Shown: in pieces, positions 62,203 to 64,000 of the stretch
Position numbering within the stretch: position 1 is the stretch's first letter
Layout: each line of letters starts with the position of its first letter
Source of the DNA: Gammaproteobacteria bacterium
GTDB taxonomy: Bacteria > Pseudomonadota > Gammaproteobacteria > DSM-16500
Direction: 5' to 3'
Assembly: GCA_013816845.1 (NCBI GenBank)
Contig: JACDDU010000004.1
Span: 310,001 to 374,000 of the forward strand
DNA length: 64,000 nt
Program-made: the position numbers and the translations under genes
The notes under the pieces: model-generated
Told to the model about the DNA's origin: nothing
Seen by the model: the letters and a program-made list of their open reading frames with translations, nothing else
Databases searched by the model: none

Positions 62203-63999
62203 CTAGTCTGCAAAATTTGATCTCAGCTCACTTGAATTTTTCGACCAGGTTTTAGAATAACCATAAATAAATACTTTTTGATAAACGAGATCCGTCAAAG
62301 TTTGTGGCACGTCTAGTTCAAGTCGATTTAAACAATTTCTTAAAAGAGAATGAGACTTCTTAAACTGTCTTAAGCTAAAACTTGAAAAAAATCCCCATAC
62401 TAATTGCGCACGGGTACATTGCTTAAGATACTCCAAAACCTTTTTAACACAAGCCTCAACCGGCGTTAAATCTGAACCAAACGGATAAGGAGTAAAGAAT
62501 GTATCTAACTTCAATTGATGAAGCCGTGTTTGTATTTTATTTAAATAATTATTTTGATAGATCTGAGGAATATTATAATTGGCTTCAATCTTCCCGTGAC
62601 GTTTGGCAAGTTCAAGTAAATGTCGTTGAAAACGTGAATCAGTAATATTAAGTAAATTTTTAATAATATCTTGATCTGTTTTACTGCGGCAATCGGCAAT
62701 ACCAAATTCAGTGATAACAATATCACGGAGATAGCGGGGAATCGTTATAGCTGGATAGTCCCAAATAATATTACTCACAGTTTGCTGGTTTTTTTCACGC
62801 GTACTACGGCAATTAATAATGGCTCTCGCATCAGGCAATTCATAAGCCATATACATAAAATCAAACTGACCGCCAACGCCACTTACTTCTTTATAATTCT
62901 CTAAACCGTCAGAAATAATGTTCCCGCCTAGTGTCACCATCATGCCTGTATTAACGCAACGCATATCCTTTCTTTGGACCCTTAATAACTCAGGATCAAG
63001 GGATAACGCATTGGTTTTATTAACCGCCGTCATACAAAAACGTTGTGATTCCGATACGGGAAGTGCATGAAGAAAATCATAAAAATTATTACTACCCAGA
63101 AAAAAAGCAGCATGAGTAAGGACGCCGCCTTGCAGCTCTTCGCCCAAACAATATTGGACTATGTTATCTTTTGCATGACTATCAGACAAATCATTAGAAA
63201 TCTGCATGGCCTGATTAACAAAAAGAGTATTATCAATCCATTGAATAGTTGGTTTAAAGATACCGAAACGCTGTAAGAACGTTACATCCTGAGACGATAA
63301 CTTTTCATTAATAATAGCCGCATCTAACAAAACATTTAAAATATCCGGTGTAAACTTTTCCTGGATTAAATTTTCATTTAATAACTGTTGTAATCCTTTA
63401 TGCTCATAAACATATTTTTTTAAAATTTTATTTTTATAAAGATGCATATATTCATCACTTAACATTTCAGTTGAACCATATACACCGTGCTCAAAACATT
63501 CTAAATTGCCTACTTCATCAATAATTGATTTAAAATGACTGGTAATTTCCAGTGCAGACAATAATTGACGATAGTTTTCATTAGCATGCTGACGTAAAAT
63601 TAAAGCATTGGAGAGTGCAAGTCCTAATCTCCCGATCCCAATCTGCAAACAACTATTGTCTTTAATGAGCGTACTCGTATAAAGACCAATGAGGTGATCT
63701 TGTAAATTGATTTCTTCACGCGGCAAATTAAACAAATGATGATATTGCTTCGTATCAATTAAGTCCGTCCATTGATCTGTTGAAGTGAGCGCGTCTCCCA
63801 GCATAAAAGGTAAATTTTGATTCACTTCAGCTATAGCTGCAACTGCATGTCCTTTTGCCTTTTGCTGCGTAATGTAGCGCATCACTTCAGTAAATAAATC
63901 AGCATTACTACTTAAACTTACAACATTGGGATATGCTTCATGCTGACTCACTTGTTGCGCAATGACATTAACTTGATAATAACGTAAATCTTTGATCAC
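62203..63999 (-). CDS. Acetyl-CoA hydrolase/transferase family protein, 5' end cut by window
   Basis: At least 598 residues, reading off the window edge; the apparent GTG at 63999 may not be the true start. It belongs to the acetyl-CoA hydrolase/CoA-transferase (class I) family. The N-terminal part is an alpha/beta domain with an IGIGRLGLALSNAL stretch. The C-terminal part has SGVGGQFDFMYMA (about 373-385) and EFGIAD near 430-435, typical of the family's C-terminal domain. The catalytic glutamate was not fixed with confidence. Relatives move CoA between acetate, succinate and other acids. No partner gene is visible inside the window. Confidence 0.75.
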   Translation of the reverse strand: MIKDLRYYQVNVIAQQVSQHEAYPNVVSLSSNADLFTEVMRYITQQKAKGHAVAAIAEVNQNLPFMLGDALTSTDQWTDLIDTKQYHHLFNLPREEINLQDHLIGLYTSTLIKDNSCLQIGIGRLGLALSNALILRQHANENYRQLLSALEITSHFKSIIDEVGNLECFEHGVYGSTEMLSDEYMHLYKNKILKKYVYEHKGLQQLLNENLIQEKFTPDILNVLLDAAIINEKLSSQDVTFLQRFGIFKPTIQWIDNTLFVNQAMQISNDLSDSHAKDNIVQYCLGEELQGGVLTHAAFFLGSNNFYDFLHALPVSESQRFCMTAVNKTNALSLDPELLRVQRKDMRCVNTGMMVTLGGNIISDGLENYKEVSGVGGQFDFMYMAYELPDARAIINCRSTREKNQQTVSNIIWDYPAITIPRYLRDIVITEFGIADCRSKTDQDIIKNLLNITDSRFQRHLLELAKRHGKIEANYNIPQIYQNNYLNKIQTRLHQLKLDTFFTPYPFGSDLTPVEACVKKVLEYLKQCTRAQLVWGFFSSFSLRQFKKSHSLLRNCLNRLELDVPQTLTDLVYQKVFIYGYSKTWSKNSSELRSNFAD

Positions 64000-64000
64000 A

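Overview
The window is AT-rich, densely coded bacterial DNA with short intergenic gaps. It looks like a chromosomal segment of a Legionella/Coxiella-type gammaproteobacterium (Legionellales). The main clues are a close match, from memory, to the Legionella spectinomycin kinase APH(9)-Ia; a eukaryotic-like protein kinase; several large unrecognised proteins with paired membrane segments that resemble secreted effectors; and a tandem TTAATATT promoter motif that resembles the Legionella/Coxiella PmrA box. No rRNA, tRNA, CRISPR array, transposase or prophage gene was recognised. Genus-level placement is inference.

Layout. 1-5.9 kb: a BlaI/BlaR1-like sensor pair with a perfect palindromic operator, aph(9), a small secreted protein, a LysR regulator and the kinase. 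6.4-16.4 kb: unknown membrane proteins, a tRNA-dihydrouridine synthase, a Ku-HerA-like operon, two divergent effector-like genes, a small stress group (CsbD lipoprotein, hemerythrin) and an enoyl-CoA hydratase. 16.5-20.7 kb: a full-length Lhr helicase.

20.9-31.1 kb is the most distinctive block, a compact alginate-type exopolysaccharide locus. It holds algD, an Alg44-like membrane-fusion protein, algL, algA, alg8 and two mannuronan C5-epimerase paralogues. There is no algK, outer-membrane algE porin, algX or acetylation gene, and the Alg44-like protein has no PilZ domain. AlgA and AlgD would make GDP-mannuronate, Alg8 with the Alg44-like protein would polymerise it, and the two epimerases and AlgL would edit or trim it in the periplasm. 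Next to it, ending on the opposite strand with a 4-base overlap, is a 2509-residue two-partner-secretion adhesin with YDG repeats in exact 270-bp periods. The block suggests a biofilm or encapsulation island.

38.9-64 kb holds mostly housekeeping and envelope genes: a Fic protein, aconitase A with an unusual N-terminal extension, a dicarboxylate/amino-acid symporter followed by an orphan CHASE3-type sensor kinase, an FAD-Rieske oxidoreductase, TerC, a CNNM/CorC-type CBS protein, a CDP-alcohol phosphatidyltransferase, a Bcr/CflA-type exporter, a 699-residue effector-like protein, a CsbD-like protein, the tamA-tamB pair, and an acetyl-CoA hydrolase/transferase cut by the window end.
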